Positions 1 to 9,034 are shown, counted from the first letter of the stretch. The stretch: 64,000 nt of DNA from Flavobacterium flavigenum (GCF_027111255.2 NZ_CP114285.2:1054001-1118000), one strand, 5' to 3'. Made by a program: numbers and translations. The notes: generated from the sequence alone by a model not told the origin.

Positions 1-411
1 TGTACTGTCTCTCTGAACTGTTAAAACACCATTTTGTTTTTTTAATTCATCGTTTTCAGCAACCAACGTTTTCATTTTAGTCTGCAATCCCTGAACTTGT
101 GATCTGAATTTAGAAACATCACCTTTTGACTTGTTCAAATCATCCATTAAAGCGACAACTTTATCTCTTTCCTGAATTAATTCATCTGACATCGATGTAT
201 TTTCAGCAATAGCAGCATCGTATGTTGCTTTCAATTCCTGAAGATCCTTCATTACAGATTCTTTTTCTGTCAATGTTGATGTTAGTTCTGTTTTTACAAC
301 ATCTGAATCAGAAGAAAGTTTAAAAATGTACACTAAACTACCAATTAGTAGGACTGCTAAAACAGCGATTACCGCCTTTAGACTTGAGTTGTTTTTGTTT
401 GGGTTTTCCAT
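1..411 (-). CDS. Membrane-anchored coiled-coil protein (partial)
   Basis: The reading frame starts at an ATG on the minus strand at 411 and runs off the left edge, so only the first 137 residues are visible. The N-terminus is short and polar (rich in Asn and Lys). One hydrophobic segment follows at about residues 12-30. The rest is charged, with many Glu, Lys, Gln, Asp and Ser residues in a heptad-like pattern, as in a long coiled coil. The likely topology is a single-pass inner-membrane anchor with a periplasmic coiled coil. No enzymatic motif is visible. It is divergent from the arginase-family gene. The function is unknown, and the missing C-terminus could carry an identifying domain. Confidence 0.75.
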   Translation of the reverse strand, partial: MENPNKNNSSLKAVIAVLAVLLIGSLVYIFKLSSDSDVVKTELTSTLTEKESVMKDLQELKATYDAAIAENTSMSDELIQERDKVVALMDDLNKSKGDVSKFRSQVQGLQTKMKTLVAENDELKKQNGVLTVQRDST

Positions 412-483
412 ATTTAATAATTTTCTTAAAAACAAATTTAAATAATTAATATAACGTAATAACGTAAGTTGCCACAATTATAT

Positions 484-491
484 TATTTTTG
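484..491 (+). promoter_or_regulatory. Bacteroidota -7 element (TAnnTTTG) for the arginase-family gene
   Basis: A perfect TAnnTTTG match (TATTTTTG) lies 16 bases before the ATG at 508. No well-spaced TTG (-33) is seen. Its position excludes the earlier in-frame start at 469, which would lie upstream of the transcript start. Confidence 0.4.
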
Positions 492-507
492 GATAATATT
501 TTTTTTT

Positions 508-1545
508 ATGGATAAATTAATCCCTTTTACTGTTAGTGATTTAGCAAAAGTCACCAATCACCGCAGTGGTGAAATAAAATTTGGAGAAAAAATGATTACT
601 ATTCCGAAAGGAGTGGATATACATGAGTTTATAAAAGAAAGTGAAGCTAAATATGTTATTTTGGGGATTCCTGAAGATATAGGCGTACGCGCTAATTACG
701 GGAGACCGGGAGCAGCTTCGGCCTGGGAATCTGCTATAAAAAGTATTGCAAACATCCAGCATAATCGTTTTTGCAAAGGCAGTCAGATTATTGTTTTAGG
801 CAAAATAAATGTTTCCGAGCTAATGCGCGAGGTTGAAAATCTTGATTTCAATGATATAGATGATCGCTCAAAGCTAAGTCAGCTGGTGGAAAAAATTGAC
901 AAAGAAGTATCACATGTTATTTTTACTATAATTAAGGCCGGAAAAACACCTATTATAATTGGAGGTGGTCATAACAATGCTTATGGAAATATAAAAGGCA
1001 CGGCTTTGGCTAAAGGCAAATCAATAAACGCAATCAATTTTGATGCTCATTCCGATTTCAGAATTCTTGAAGGACGGCATAGCGGAAATGGCTTTTCTTA
1101 TGCCTATGAAGAAGGTTTTCTTAAAAAATACTTCATTTTTGGTTTGCACGAAAACTACACTTCAAAAAGTGTTTTAGACATTATAAAAAAACTTGAAGAC
1201 CGCGTACGTTATAATACATATGACAGCATAAGCATACGTGAAGAGAAAGATTTTACAAACGAAATGATTTCAGCACTTGAATTCATAAAAACAGATTCGT
1301 TTGGAATAGAGATTGACCTGGATGCCATTCCGAATATTGCCAGCAGTGCCATGACAATCAGTGGTTTTTCAATTGAACAGTTGAGACAGTTTGTTTCTTA
1401 CTTTGGACAACACAAAAATGCTGCTTATCTGCATATTTGTGAAGGAGCTCCTGATTTAGATAATTCTCCTAACAATCATTTAATAGGCAAATTAATTGGT
1501 TATCTTGTAACTGATTTTATTAAAGCAAATCACGAAAAAGTTTAA
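508..1545 (+). CDS. Arginase/formimidoylglutamase-family hydrolase
   Basis: This is a ureohydrolase-fold enzyme that cleaves a guanidino or formimino C-N bond with a binuclear Mn centre. The metal ligands are visible in order: GGGHN at about residues 152-156, DAHSD at 179-183 and DLD at 270-272. The 345-residue length and the roughly 150-residue N-terminal extension before the first metal motif fit the Bacteroidota branch usually labelled formimidoylglutamase (histidine degradation) rather than a classical arginase. The frame is open from 469, but the ATG at 508 is preferred because a -7 promoter element sits between the two starts and the earlier start adds an implausible Phe-rich stretch. 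No other hut gene is nearby, so the substrate (formimidoyl-Glu, Arg or agmatine) is not settled. Confidence 0.8.
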   Translation: MDKLIPFTVSDLAKVTNHRSGEIKFGEKMITIPKGVDIHEFIKESEAKYVILGIPEDIGVRANYGRPGAASAWESAIKSIANIQHNRFCKGSQIIVLGKINVSELMREVENLDFNDIDDRSKLSQLVEKIDKEVSHVIFTIIKAGKTPIIIGGGHNNAYGNIKGTALAKGKSINAINFDAHSDFRILEGRHSGNGFSYAYEEGFLKKYFIFGLHENYTSKSVLDIIKKLEDRVRYNTYDSISIREEKDFTNEMISALEFIKTDSFGIEIDLDAIPNIASSAMTISGFSIEQLRQFVSYFGQHKNAAYLHICEGAPDLDNSPNNHLIGKLIGYLVTDFIKANHEKV

Positions 1546-1627
1546 AATCGGAGTACTATTAACAATTTGTAATTATCACTTTTGCCAAATAAACCTAAAT
1601 TCAATTAAACCATTGCCTGAATAAAAC

Positions 1628-1635
1628 TATCTTTG
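1628..1635 (+). promoter_or_regulatory. -7 element upstream of the DEAD-box helicase
   Basis: TATCTTTG matches TAnnTTTG and lies 44 bases before the ATG at 1680. An ATTG lies 12 bases upstream, which is closer than the usual -33 spacing, so only the -7 part is well supported. Confidence 0.4.
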
Positions 1636-1679
1636 CAACGAATTTTAGTACTTAAAACTAAGTTCTTAATACCTAAGAT

Positions 1680-2930
1680 ATGTTATTCGAAGATTTATCA
1701 CTTTCAAAAAGTATACAAAAAGCCGTATTTGAAGAAGGCTACTTAAACCCTACCCCTATCCAGGAACAAGCTATTCCGATTGTTTTGGCCGGCAGGGATT
1801 TAATTGGCTGTGCACAGACCGGTACCGGAAAAACAGCTGCATTTGCCATTCCGATCATACATCAGTTACACCGAATTGTAGGCTCATCAAAAAAAGCTAA
1901 ACAAATCCGTGCCCTTATAGTTACCCCAACCCGTGAATTGGCAGTACAAATTGGACAAAGTTTTGAAACCTATGCCAAATACACAAACCTGACCCAATTG
2001 ACAATTTTTGGCGGTGTTTCCCAAAATCCGCAGGTTGATACCTTAAAAAAAGGTGTTGATATTTTAGTAGCCACACCGGGAAGACTTTTAGATTTACAAA
2101 AACAAGGTTTTCTTGATTTAGATCATTTACATGTTTTAGTGCTTGACGAAGCAGATCAAATGCTGGATATGGGATTTGTAAACGATGTGAAAAAAATCGT
2201 AAAACTAACACCTAAAAATAGACAAACACTATTTTTTTCGGCAACTATGCCAATAGCAATACGTGAACTGGCTGAAATGTTTTTGACAGATCCGGAAACA
2301 GTAACTGTATCTCCGGTTTCTTCAACTGCTGAAAATGTGGAGCAGCGTGTTTATTTTGTAGATAAAACTGAAAAGAGAAATTTACTATATCATTTAATTA
2401 AAACAGAAGGATTATCCAACGTATTGGTTTTTGCAAGAACCAAACATGGAGCTGACAATGTTGTTAAAGCATTGCGCAAAAAGGATATTCCTGCTGAGGC
2501 AATTCACGGAGACAAATCTCAAAATGCAAGACAACGCGTTTTAGATGCTTTTAAAAACAAAGAAGTGGGCGTATTGGTTGCAACCGATATTGCAGCCAGA
2601 GGAATCGATATCGACCAGTTACCGTTTGTAATTAATTTTGATTTGCCTAATATACCGGAAACTTACGTTCACAGAATTGGAAGAACTGGACGTGCAGGAA
2701 ATGGCGGAATTGCAATATCATTCTGCGGTAAAGATGAGCATCCATATTGGAAAGACATTCAAAAATTAATAAAAGTGGATGTAAAAACAATTAGCGACCA
2801 TCCCTATCAATGGCATGCCGGAAGTCCTGACGCAACTGCTGAAAAGCCTAAAAATTCAAATAGAAGTGGCGGTGCTCATAAATCAAGAAAATCAAATGCT
2901 TCTAAGCAAAATAAGAAACGCTGGTATTAA
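1680..2930 (+). CDS. DEAD-box ATP-dependent RNA helicase (RhlE-like)
   Basis: This 416-residue protein has the full two-domain helicase core. It has a Q motif near residues 23-28, motif I AQTGTGKT at 45-52, PTRELA at 83-88, DEAD at 156-159, SAT at 187-189, and in the second domain ARGIDI followed by HRIGRTGR. The C-terminus (about 375-416) is a short basic, Ser/Asn-rich tail typical of RhlE-type helicases that bind structured RNA. The expected role is ATP-driven RNA unwinding in ribosome assembly or RNA decay, including cold adaptation. It is monocistronic: it has its own -7 element, and a terminator hairpin overlaps its stop codon. The exact subfamily is inferred from the core and the short basic tail. 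Confidence 0.93.
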   Translation: MLFEDLSLSKSIQKAVFEEGYLNPTPIQEQAIPIVLAGRDLIGCAQTGTGKTAAFAIPIIHQLHRIVGSSKKAKQIRALIVTPTRELAVQIGQSFETYAKYTNLTQLTIFGGVSQNPQVDTLKKGVDILVATPGRLLDLQKQGFLDLDHLHVLVLDEADQMLDMGFVNDVKKIVKLTPKNRQTLFFSATMPIAIRELAEMFLTDPETVTVSPVSSTAENVEQRVYFVDKTEKRNLLYHLIKTEGLSNVLVFARTKHGADNVVKALRKKDIPAEAIHGDKSQNARQRVLDAFKNKEVGVLVATDIAARGIDIDQLPFVINFDLPNIPETYVHRIGRTGRAGNGGIAISFCGKDEHPYWKDIQKLIKVDVKTISDHPYQWHAGSPDATAEKPKNSNRSGGAHKSRKSNASKQNKKRWY

Positions 2931-2945
2931 CCAGCGTTTTGTTTT
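2916..2945 (+). terminator. Intrinsic terminator of the helicase gene
   Basis: A 9-bp perfect stem (2916-2924 with 2931-2939) has a 6-base loop that contains the TAA stop codon. It is followed by TTTTG and a T-rich stretch. The next gene is convergent, so the hairpin may serve both strands. Confidence 0.75.
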
Positions 2946-2974
2946 ATTTAAATATCGTGAAATAATATATTTTA

Positions 2975-4255
2975 CTAATTTTCTGAAGCTGATCCTAAAT
3001 CATTATTACCTTCCCATTGTCCAACTACTGAAGTTGCCAAAGCATTTCCTAAAACATTTGTCGCACTTCTGAACATATCACAAAAATGATCAATTGGCAA
3101 AATTAAAGCAATACCTTCAACAGGAATATCAAACATACCGCAAGTTGCCGCAACCACTACCAAACTTGCCCTCGGCACACCTGCAATTCCTTTACTGGTT
3201 AACATCAAAACCAAAAGCATTGCCATCTGAGTTCCTAAATCTAAATGTACATTATAAAACTGAGCAATAAAAATACTGGCAAAAGTCATATACATCATAC
3301 TTCCGTCAAGATTGAAAGAATAACCCAGCGGAAGCATAAAAGAAACAATCTTGTCTTTTACTCCAAAACTCTCTAATTCTTCTGTTAACTTAGGAAAAAC
3401 TGCTTCACTGCTCGTAGTACCAAAAGCAATCGCTAAAGGTCCGGTAATACGTTTCAACAATTCAGTCATTCTTCCTTTCAGAAAAATATATCCTACCGCA
3501 ATTAACAAAGCCCATAATGTGCTTATTCCGATTAAAAAAGACCCGAAAAATTTAAAATACGTAATGACCAATTCCTGTGCATCTCTTACCGCAAATACTG
3601 CTGCAATAGCACCAAAAACACCTATCGGGGCAAAATTCATCACATAATTCACCATCTTTAGAACGATGTGTGACAATTTATCAAAAGCACCTATAATAGG
3701 CTTAACAGTCGAACCTAACGATGCCGCTGCCAATCCAAAGAAAATAGAAAAAACTACAATCTGCAGGATTTCATTGGTTGCCATAGCTTCTATTATACTT
3801 TTGGGCACAATATGTTCAACAAAATTATCAAAAGAAAGATTTTGGGTTTTGCCTGTAACTTCAGAAGCAGTTGCCATATCAACATTATCAAGTTTCAAAC
3901 CTACACCTGGCTGCAAAACATTTACATAAAACAATCCAATTAACAAAGATATAAAGGAAGCTGTAAAAAACCACCCTAGCGCTTTTCCTCCTATTCTTCC
4001 AACAGTTTTAATATCTCCCAACTTTGCAATTCCTACTACCAAAGTGGTAAAAACTAAAGGAGAAATAATCATTTGTACCAATCGGATAAAAATAGTAGCA
4101 AGCATTTTTATCTTTGTACTAAATGATTGGGCAGCTTCAAGTGAAATCATATTGTGCAATATAATTCCTAAAGTAGCTCCAAGAACCATCGCTATTAAAA
4201 TTTGACCTGTCAGTCCGGAAAAAAAAGATTTCTTTTGGTTTTGGATTTTATCCAT
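2975..4255 (-). CDS. Dicarboxylate/amino acid:cation symporter (DAACS family)
   Basis: This 426-residue inner-membrane carrier takes up glutamate or C4-dicarboxylates with Na+ or H+. Family features are clear: several hydrophobic helices, a serine-rich re-entrant loop region (GTTSSEA) near residue 276, the NLDGS motif near 315, and the late helix motif SATNVLGNALAT with its conserved Asn. The length is typical for GltP/DctA. It lies 50 bases downstream of aroC on the same strand and may be cotranscribed, although the two are not functionally linked. Whether the substrate is glutamate, aspartate or succinate cannot be read from sequence alone. Confidence 0.9.
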   Translation of the reverse strand: MDKIQNQKKSFFSGLTGQILIAMVLGATLGIILHNMISLEAAQSFSTKIKMLATIFIRLVQMIISPLVFTTLVVGIAKLGDIKTVGRIGGKALGWFFTASFISLLIGLFYVNVLQPGVGLKLDNVDMATASEVTGKTQNLSFDNFVEHIVPKSIIEAMATNEILQIVVFSIFFGLAAASLGSTVKPIIGAFDKLSHIVLKMVNYVMNFAPIGVFGAIAAVFAVRDAQELVITYFKFFGSFLIGISTLWALLIAVGYIFLKGRMTELLKRITGPLAIAFGTTSSEAVFPKLTEELESFGVKDKIVSFMLPLGYSFNLDGSMMYMTFASIFIAQFYNVHLDLGTQMAMLLVLMLTSKGIAGVPRASLVVVAATCGMFDIPVEGIALILPIDHFCDMFRSATNVLGNALATSVVGQWEGNNDLGSASEN

Positions 4256-4304
4256 TATTTTTTGAATTTAAATTAAAAAAAGACCCTCACTGCCCGCTTT
4301 TAAA

Positions 4305-5363
4305 TTAATAGGTCTTGTTAATTAAATAAAAATCAGCTAGAACAATAGCCGCCATAGCCTCAACAATAGGCACGGCTCTTGGTACCACACACGGGTCATG
4401 ACGTCCTTTTCCGGTCATGGGCGTAATGTTACCTTTATTATCTAACGAATCCTGGGTCTGCATGATAGTCGCTACAGGTTTGAAGGCTACCCTGAAATAA
4501 ATATCCATTCCGTTGCTGATTCCTCCCTGAATTCCACCGGAAAGATTCGTTTTTGTAGTTCCGTCAGTATTGTATAAGTCGTTATGCTCGCTTCCTTTCA
4601 TTTCTGAGCCTGAAAAACCGCTTCCGTATTCAAAACCTTTTACGGCATTGATTGAAAGCATTGCTTTGCCTAATTCGGCATGCAGTTTATCAAAAACTGG
4701 TTCTCCTAAACCAACAGGAACGTTCTGAATTACACATGAAACTACTCCACCAACAGTATCTCCCTGTTTACGGATATCACGAATGTATTCTTCCATAATT
4801 GCTGCTGATTTTTCATCAGGGCAACGAACTGGATTGCTTTCTATTTTAGAAAAATCCAATTCCTGATAAGGTGTCTCTAAATGAACCGGACCAACAGATG
4901 AAACGTAAGCATTAATTTTAATTTCCGGCAGCATTTGTTTTGCAATCGCTCCTGCAACTACTCTGCTGGCAGTTTCACGTGCAGAACTTCTTCCACCACC
5001 GCGATAATCCCTGAAACCATATTTTTGATCATACACATAATCTGCATGACTTGGTCTGTAGTTGTCTTTTATATGTGAATAATCATCTGATTTTTGATTG
5101 GTATTCGGAATAATAAAACCAATTGGAGTTCCTGTCGTCTTACCTTCAAAAATACCCGATAAAAACTGAACCGCATCCGGTTCTTTTCTTTGTGTAACAA
5201 TTGCTGACTGTCCTGGTTTTCTTCTCGCCATATCGAACTCAATTGCTTCAAAATCAAGCTGAATTCCTGATGGACAACCGTCGATGATTCCGCCTAAAGC
5301 TTCCCCATGAGATTCTCCAAATGTGGTAACTTTATATAGTGTGCCGTAGCTATTTCCTGCCAT
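4305..5363 (-). CDS. aroC: Chorismate synthase
   Basis: This is the last step of the shikimate pathway, converting EPSP to chorismate with reduced FMN. The N-terminus [18 protein letters not shown] is the family signature. The other conserved blocks, including [11 protein letters not shown] and the C-terminal GRHDPC, are also present. The open frame extends to 5456, but the ATG at 5363 gives the standard N-terminus and a normal length of 352 residues, and a -7 promoter element lies just upstream of it. The extra 31 residues in the longer frame do not resemble the family. The gene is transcribed towards the dicarboxylate symporter. Confidence 0.96.
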   Translation of the reverse strand: MAGNSYGTLYKVTTFGESHGEALGGIIDGCPSGIQLDFEAIEFDMARRKPGQSAIVTQRKEPDAVQFLSGIFEGKTTGTPIGFIIPNTNQKSDDYSHIKDNYRPSHADYVYDQKYGFRDYRGGGRSSARETASRVVAGAIAKQMLPEIKINAYVSSVGPVHLETPYQELDFSKIESNPVRCPDEKSAAIMEEYIRDIRKQGDTVGGVVSCVIQNVPVGLGEPVFDKLHAELGKAMLSINAVKGFEYGSGFSGSEMKGSEHNDLYNTDGTTKTNLSGGIQGGISNGMDIYFRVAFKPVATIMQTQDSLDNKGNITPMTGKGRHDPCVVPRAVPIVEAMAAIVLADFYLINKTY

Positions 5364-5379
5364 TATAATTAGTTTTGAG

Positions 5380-5387
5380 CAAATGTA
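5380..5387 (-). promoter_or_regulatory. -7 element for aroC
   Basis: On the minus strand this reads TACATTTG, a perfect TAnnTTTG, 16 bases upstream of the aroC ATG. It supports the start at 5363. Confidence 0.45.
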
Positions 5388-5549
5388 AGTTTTATGAATT
5401 AAATTAAAAAATTTAAAATGAGTATTGACCACAATAGCACTCTTTAAAAAAATCATAATTTATTAAAACTGAACCCCAATTGATAACGTTTTGATAAAAT
5501 AAAACCTATTTTGATTTGCTTAATTTGTTAAACTTCAAATTGAGAAAAA

Positions 5550-6374
5550 TTGAAAAAAAGAAATGTCGAATTAGTCATCATTTCCGATGTGCATTTAGGA
5601 ACTTACGGCAGCCATGCCAAGGAGTTAAACAACTATCTTTCAAGCATTAAACCCAAAACATTAGTTTTAAACGGAGATATTATCGATGCCTGGCAATTTA
5701 GAAAATCATACTTTCCAAAATCACATCTAAAAGTTATTCAGCGCATTATCGGAATGGCTTCAAAAGGCACTAAAGTGTTTTATATCACCGGAAATCATGA
5801 TGAAATCCTGAGAAAATTCAGCGATATGAATATGGGTAATTTTTCTTTGGTAGATAAATTAGTTTTAGAATTGGACGACAAAAAAGCATGGGTTTTTCAT
5901 GGAGACGTTTTTGATGCATCCGTACAACACTCAAAATGGATTGCAAAACTAGGCGGCCTTGGTTATGACTATTTGATTTTGTGTAATCGATTTGCAAATT
6001 GGTGTTTAGCCAAATTAGGAAAAGAACCTTATTCATTTTCAAAAAAAATAAAAGCCAGTGTAAAAAAAGCCGTAAAATTTATTTCTGATTTCGAAACTAC
6101 TGCGACCGATCTGGCAATTGAAAAAAAATACGATTATGTAATCTGCGGACATATTCATGAGCCTAAAATTATTGAAAAGGAAAACAAATATGGATCAACT
6201 CTATATTTAAATTCAGGAGACTGGATCGAAAATTTAACAGCTTTAGAATATCACAAAAAACGCTGGAAATTATTCTCCTATTCTAATGCTGACTTTGCCG
6301 AAACTGAAGAAAATCTCTTTGAAATGGAAGATATTTTAACTTCAGAATTATTTACCTCTATAACTAAAAAGTAA
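5550..6374 (+). CDS. LpxH-like metallophosphoesterase (UDP-2,3-diacylglucosamine diphosphatase family)
   Basis: This is a calcineurin-fold phosphoesterase of 274 residues. Metal-binding motifs occur in order: SDVH at 12-15, GDIID at 42-46, GNHDE at 81-85, HGD near 116 and GHIHEP near 208. The overall plan resembles the LpxH group, which removes UMP in lipid A synthesis, but it is longer than E. coli LpxH and could be a paralogue with another phosphoester substrate. The start codon is TTG at 5550: no ATG, GTG or other TTG occurs in frame before the first metal motif, and the resulting N-terminus (MKKRNVELVIISDVH) is complete. Confidence 0.82.
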   Translation: MKKRNVELVIISDVHLGTYGSHAKELNNYLSSIKPKTLVLNGDIIDAWQFRKSYFPKSHLKVIQRIIGMASKGTKVFYITGNHDEILRKFSDMNMGNFSLVDKLVLELDDKKAWVFHGDVFDASVQHSKWIAKLGGLGYDYLILCNRFANWCLAKLGKEPYSFSKKIKASVKKAVKFISDFETTATDLAIEKKYDYVICGHIHEPKIIEKENKYGSTLYLNSGDWIENLTALEYHKKRWKLFSYSNADFAETEENLFEMEDILTSELFTSITKK

Positions 6375-6474
6375 CTTTTTAACAATCAATAGTTTACCAA
6401 AAGCCCAAATTGAAACAATCATAAAATTTGATAAAAAATGGGAATTACATAACAATTTCGAACAATTTTATACG

Positions 6475-6502
6475 TTTGAGTTGAACAATAATTATAATTT
6501 TG
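6475..6502 (+). promoter_or_regulatory. Promoter of the small beta-barrel gene
   Basis: TTTG at 6475-6478 and TAATTTTG at 6495-6502 are separated by 16 bases, close to the Bacteroidota consensus. It lies 23 bases before the ATG at 6526 and rules out the upstream TTG at 6481 as a start. Confidence 0.55.
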
Positions 6503-6525
6503 AACAAAAATTAATAACCATTTTT

Positions 6526-7023
6526 ATGAAAAAAATCATTTTATCAGCAATTGCGCTATTAGGTATAGCGTTTACTGCGCAATCACAAGAAATTTCTAAG
6601 CACGCATTAGGATTACGTCTTGGAGACAATAACGGTTTTGGAGGAGAAATCTCATACCAATTGGGCTTGAACCAGAAAAACAGACTTGAATTTGACTTAG
6701 GATGGAGAGATGACAGACATGTTGATGCTATAAAAGGAGTTGCTCTTTATCAATGGGTTTGGAATATTGAAGGAGGTTTCAACTGGTACGCTGGTGTTGG
6801 GGGTGGTGTTGCAGCCTGGGATTATGATTACAGATATGCTGACAATCACTTCAAAGATAGCGGAACTTATGTTTTTGCAGCAGGAGATATTGGTATCGAA
6901 TACAGATTTAAAGAATTCCCTCTTACTTTATCATTGGATGCAAGACCTGAAATTGGGTCAGGATATTATGATGATGACAACTTTGGTTTCGACGTAGGTT
7001 TAGGAGCAAGATTCAGATTCTAA
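6526..7023 (+). CDS. Small outer-membrane beta-barrel protein
   Basis: This 165-residue exported protein has a signal peptide of about 20 residues ending at AQSQ. It is followed by alternating polar and aromatic/Gly segments of beta-strand length, and it ends in the outer-membrane signature Phe (GLGARFRF). Acidic, Tyr-rich loops occur near residues 105-115 and 150-155. The longest frame starts at a TTG at 6481, but that overlaps the promoter, and the ATG at 6526 begins directly with the signal peptide. It is monocistronic, with a promoter in front and a strong terminator behind. The architecture suggests a small 8-strand barrel of the OmpA/OmpX or opacity type, with no specific substrate apparent. 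Confidence 0.78.
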   Translation: MKKIILSAIALLGIAFTAQSQEISKHALGLRLGDNNGFGGEISYQLGLNQKNRLEFDLGWRDDRHVDAIKGVALYQWVWNIEGGFNWYAGVGGGVAAWDYDYRYADNHFKDSGTYVFAAGDIGIEYRFKEFPLTLSLDARPEIGSGYYDDDNFGFDVGLGARFRF

Positions 7024-7041
7024 TAAAAAACTTACTTTATA

Positions 7042-7078
7042 AAAAAACCTGTCGTTTAAAAGCGACAGGTTTTTTTTT
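7042..7078. terminator. Bidirectional intrinsic terminator
   Basis: A 10-bp stem (AAACCTGTCG with CGACAGGTTT) is flanked by an A-run on the left and a T-run on the right. It therefore works for the beta-barrel gene and for the convergent lipoprotein gene, whose stop codon lies at the edge of the T-run. Confidence 0.8.
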
Positions 7079-7502
7079 ACTTAATAATAATTTCTTTCTT
7101 AGAATGTATTTTAACAACTGTATATGGATAACTAACTACCTGCATTAACATAGCGTCTTTCGCAGGAGCATTCTCTTTGACAGTAATAATAATATTTTTG
7201 TCCGTTTCTTCTACTTTTTCAACTCCTATTGAATATCCTCCGGTATTTTTTTCACCCATATTCAAAATCACATAATTAGAAGTAGCAATATCATCGTGTT
7301 TCATTTTATCCTTTAAAAGAGGGTCATTCTGAAGCATCATGATTTCATTTGGTTCAGTCAAAATTTCAAAAAACTTGATATTTCCGCCTCCGTTAGACTG
7401 TTCTGTCAGGATTTCATATAATGGAATATTTGAATTTGATGTTTTTTTTGCTCCACAGGAAATCAAAATAAAAACCGCTAAAACCGAAACTACTTTTTTC
7501 AT
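7077..7502 (-). CDS. PrcB C-terminal-domain lipoprotein
   Basis: This 141-residue protein has a lipoprotein signal (ILISC, lipidated Cys at residue 16). Its C-terminal half matches the PrcB_C pattern: a strand with NMGEKNTGGYSI, then V...ITVKE..P, then SYPYTVVKI. PrcB-type domains were described as partners of a protease in Treponema, but no protease gene is adjacent here. It is 21 bases downstream of bshA on the same strand, so it is probably cotranscribed. The middle part (NEIMMLQNDP) looks helical. The role is unknown; an anchored protease modulator or binding protein is one possibility. Confidence 0.65.
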   Translation of the reverse strand: MKKVVSVLAVFILISCGAKKTSNSNIPLYEILTEQSNGGGNIKFFEILTEPNEIMMLQNDPLLKDKMKHDDIATSNYVILNMGEKNTGGYSIGVEKVEETDKNIIITVKENAPAKDAMLMQVVSYPYTVVKIHSKKEIIIK

Positions 7503-7523
7503 TCACCGCTTATTTTAAGTTAT

Positions 7524-8660
7524 CTATTCTTTATAATCGTCTATTGCTTTTTGATATAACGCTTCATATTTAGGTAATATGTTTTTAATATCGAATTTTT
7601 TAGCAACTTCTAAAGCATTGTTTTTAAATTCTTTCAAAACCTTATCGTCTTTAAGAATTTTAATGGCATTTGCGGCCATTTCTTCAACATTCCCTACATC
7701 GCTCAAATATCCTGAAACACCGTCGAAATTTACTTCCGGCAAACCTCCTGAATTACTCGAAATTACCGGAACTCCACAAGCCATTGCTTCTAAAGCCGCC
7801 AGACCAAAACTTTCTGTTTCTGATGGCAGTAAAAACAAGTCTGTCAAAAGCAAAATCTTATCAATCTCATTGCTGTTCCCAAAGAAAATTACTTTATCCT
7901 GGATTCCTAGTTCCTGACATAACAGTTCTGCATTTTCTTTTTCGGGACCATCGCCAACCATCATAAGTTTCGCCGGCATTTCTTTTTGAATAAGATAGAA
8001 AATTTTAATTATATCCGGAATTCGTTTTACTTTTCTAAAGTTACTGATATGGGTAATAATCCGTTCATTTTCATTTGCCATAACACTACGATGACATGGT
8101 GCCTGCGGATCCTTAACAACCTTATCCAATTCAATGAAATTCGGAATTACCTTAATTTTATTCTTAATTTTAAATAATTTCAGCGTATCATCTTTAAGAC
8201 TTTGTGAAACTGAAGTCACATAATCCGATTTATTAATACTAAAAGTTACAGCAGGTTTATAAAAAGGATGGTTTCCAACCAGCGTAATATCGGTTCCGTG
8301 AAGGGTTGTAACCATCGGAAGATTAATCCCTTCGTTCTTCAGCATTTGCTTTGCCATGTACCCTGCGTAAGCATGCGGAATAGCATAATGTACATGCAGG
8401 AGCTCAATTTTGTATAATTTTACCATATCAACCAGTTTGCTAGACAAAGCCAGTTCATAGGGCTGATAATGAAAAAGAGGATATTCAGGAACGTTTACTT
8501 CGTGATAATGGACATTTGGATTTAAAAGCGCCAATCGTACAGGCTGGCTATACGTAATAAAATGGATTTCGTGTCCGCGTCTGGCTAATTCAAGACCTAA
8601 TTCAGTGGCTACTACCCCACTTCCGCCAAAGGTCGGATAACAAACTATTGCTATTTTCAT
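7524..8660 (-). CDS. bshA: N-acetyl-alpha-D-glucosaminyl L-malate synthase BshA
   Basis: This GT4-family glycosyltransferase joins UDP-GlcNAc and L-malate in the first step of bacillithiol synthesis. The 378-residue protein begins with CYPTFGGSGVVATELG, the BshA N-terminal glycine-rich loop. It has LHVHYAIPHA and TTLHGTDIT in the acceptor region, and the E-x7-E donor motif ESFGLAALE followed by CGVPVISS. These blocks separate BshA from general GT4 enzymes. A -7 element lies about 30 bases upstream. The lipoprotein gene follows after 21 bases. Bacillithiol is the main low-molecular-weight thiol in many Flavobacteriia, and mgsA at 17.7 kb makes one of the electrophiles it detoxifies. Confidence 0.92.
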   Translation of the reverse strand: MKIAIVCYPTFGGSGVVATELGLELARRGHEIHFITYSQPVRLALLNPNVHYHEVNVPEYPLFHYQPYELALSSKLVDMVKLYKIELLHVHYAIPHAYAGYMAKQMLKNEGINLPMVTTLHGTDITLVGNHPFYKPAVTFSINKSDYVTSVSQSLKDDTLKLFKIKNKIKVIPNFIELDKVVKDPQAPCHRSVMANENERIITHISNFRKVKRIPDIIKIFYLIQKEMPAKLMMVGDGPEKENAELLCQELGIQDKVIFFGNSNEIDKILLLTDLFLLPSETESFGLAALEAMACGVPVISSNSGGLPEVNFDGVSGYLSDVGNVEEMAANAIKILKDDKVLKEFKNNALEVAKKFDIKNILPKYEALYQKAIDDYKE

Positions 8661-8688
8661 GTATTAAATTTAATTCTACGAAAATACT

Positions 8689-8696
8689 CAAAAATA
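8689..8696 (-). promoter_or_regulatory. -7 element for bshA
   Basis: On the minus strand this reads TATTTTTG (TAnnTTTG), 28 bases upstream of the bshA start. No -33 TTG is seen at the normal spacing. Confidence 0.35.
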
Positions 8697-8820
8697 GCAT
8701 TTAATTTACCCTTTGATTTGTTAGATTTTTGTGAATTTTAGAGAGATCAGATTATTAGATAGTTAGAATTTTGATTCTAATTTTAATCAGAAGCAGAGAA
8801 ATTTATTTTCAAAAGAAACA

Positions 8821-8893
8821 CTTGTCCCGCTGTTCGCTGTATCTTTTGTGCCAAACCCCGGCCCAAAAGGATGCCGCTTCCATCTGGGCTAGA
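8821..8893. repeat. Possible dispersed intergenic repeat element
   Basis: Within the 374-base gene-free stretch 8661-9034, this 70-base block is much richer in G and C than its AT-rich surroundings and has no open frame. It contains CCCGCTGTTCGCTGTATC, a short palindromic core (CCCCGGCCC) and GGATGCCGCTTCCATCTGGG. I recall similar wording as a scattered intergenic sequence in Flavobacterium genomes, but only one copy is present here, so this is from memory. Nothing else is recognised in the stretch. Confidence 0.45.
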
Positions 8894-9034
8894 TTAGACA
8901 TATTTATTTCATAAGGCTTCATATATTTTAATCTATTCAACAAAAAAAACATAACCAATTAAAAACAAGAAAACTGCATAAAAAAAGGCACAAAATCTAA
9001 ATTTCATGCCTTAAAATATTCTTTAAGTTTCTAT

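Noticed and set aside
469-507. Upstream in-frame start of the arginase-family gene
   Set aside because: A -7 promoter element lies between it and the ATG at 508, and the extra residues do not match the family.
5364-5456. Longer N-terminus for aroC
   Set aside because: The extra 31 residues precede the invariant family start, and the promoter element sits inside that stretch.
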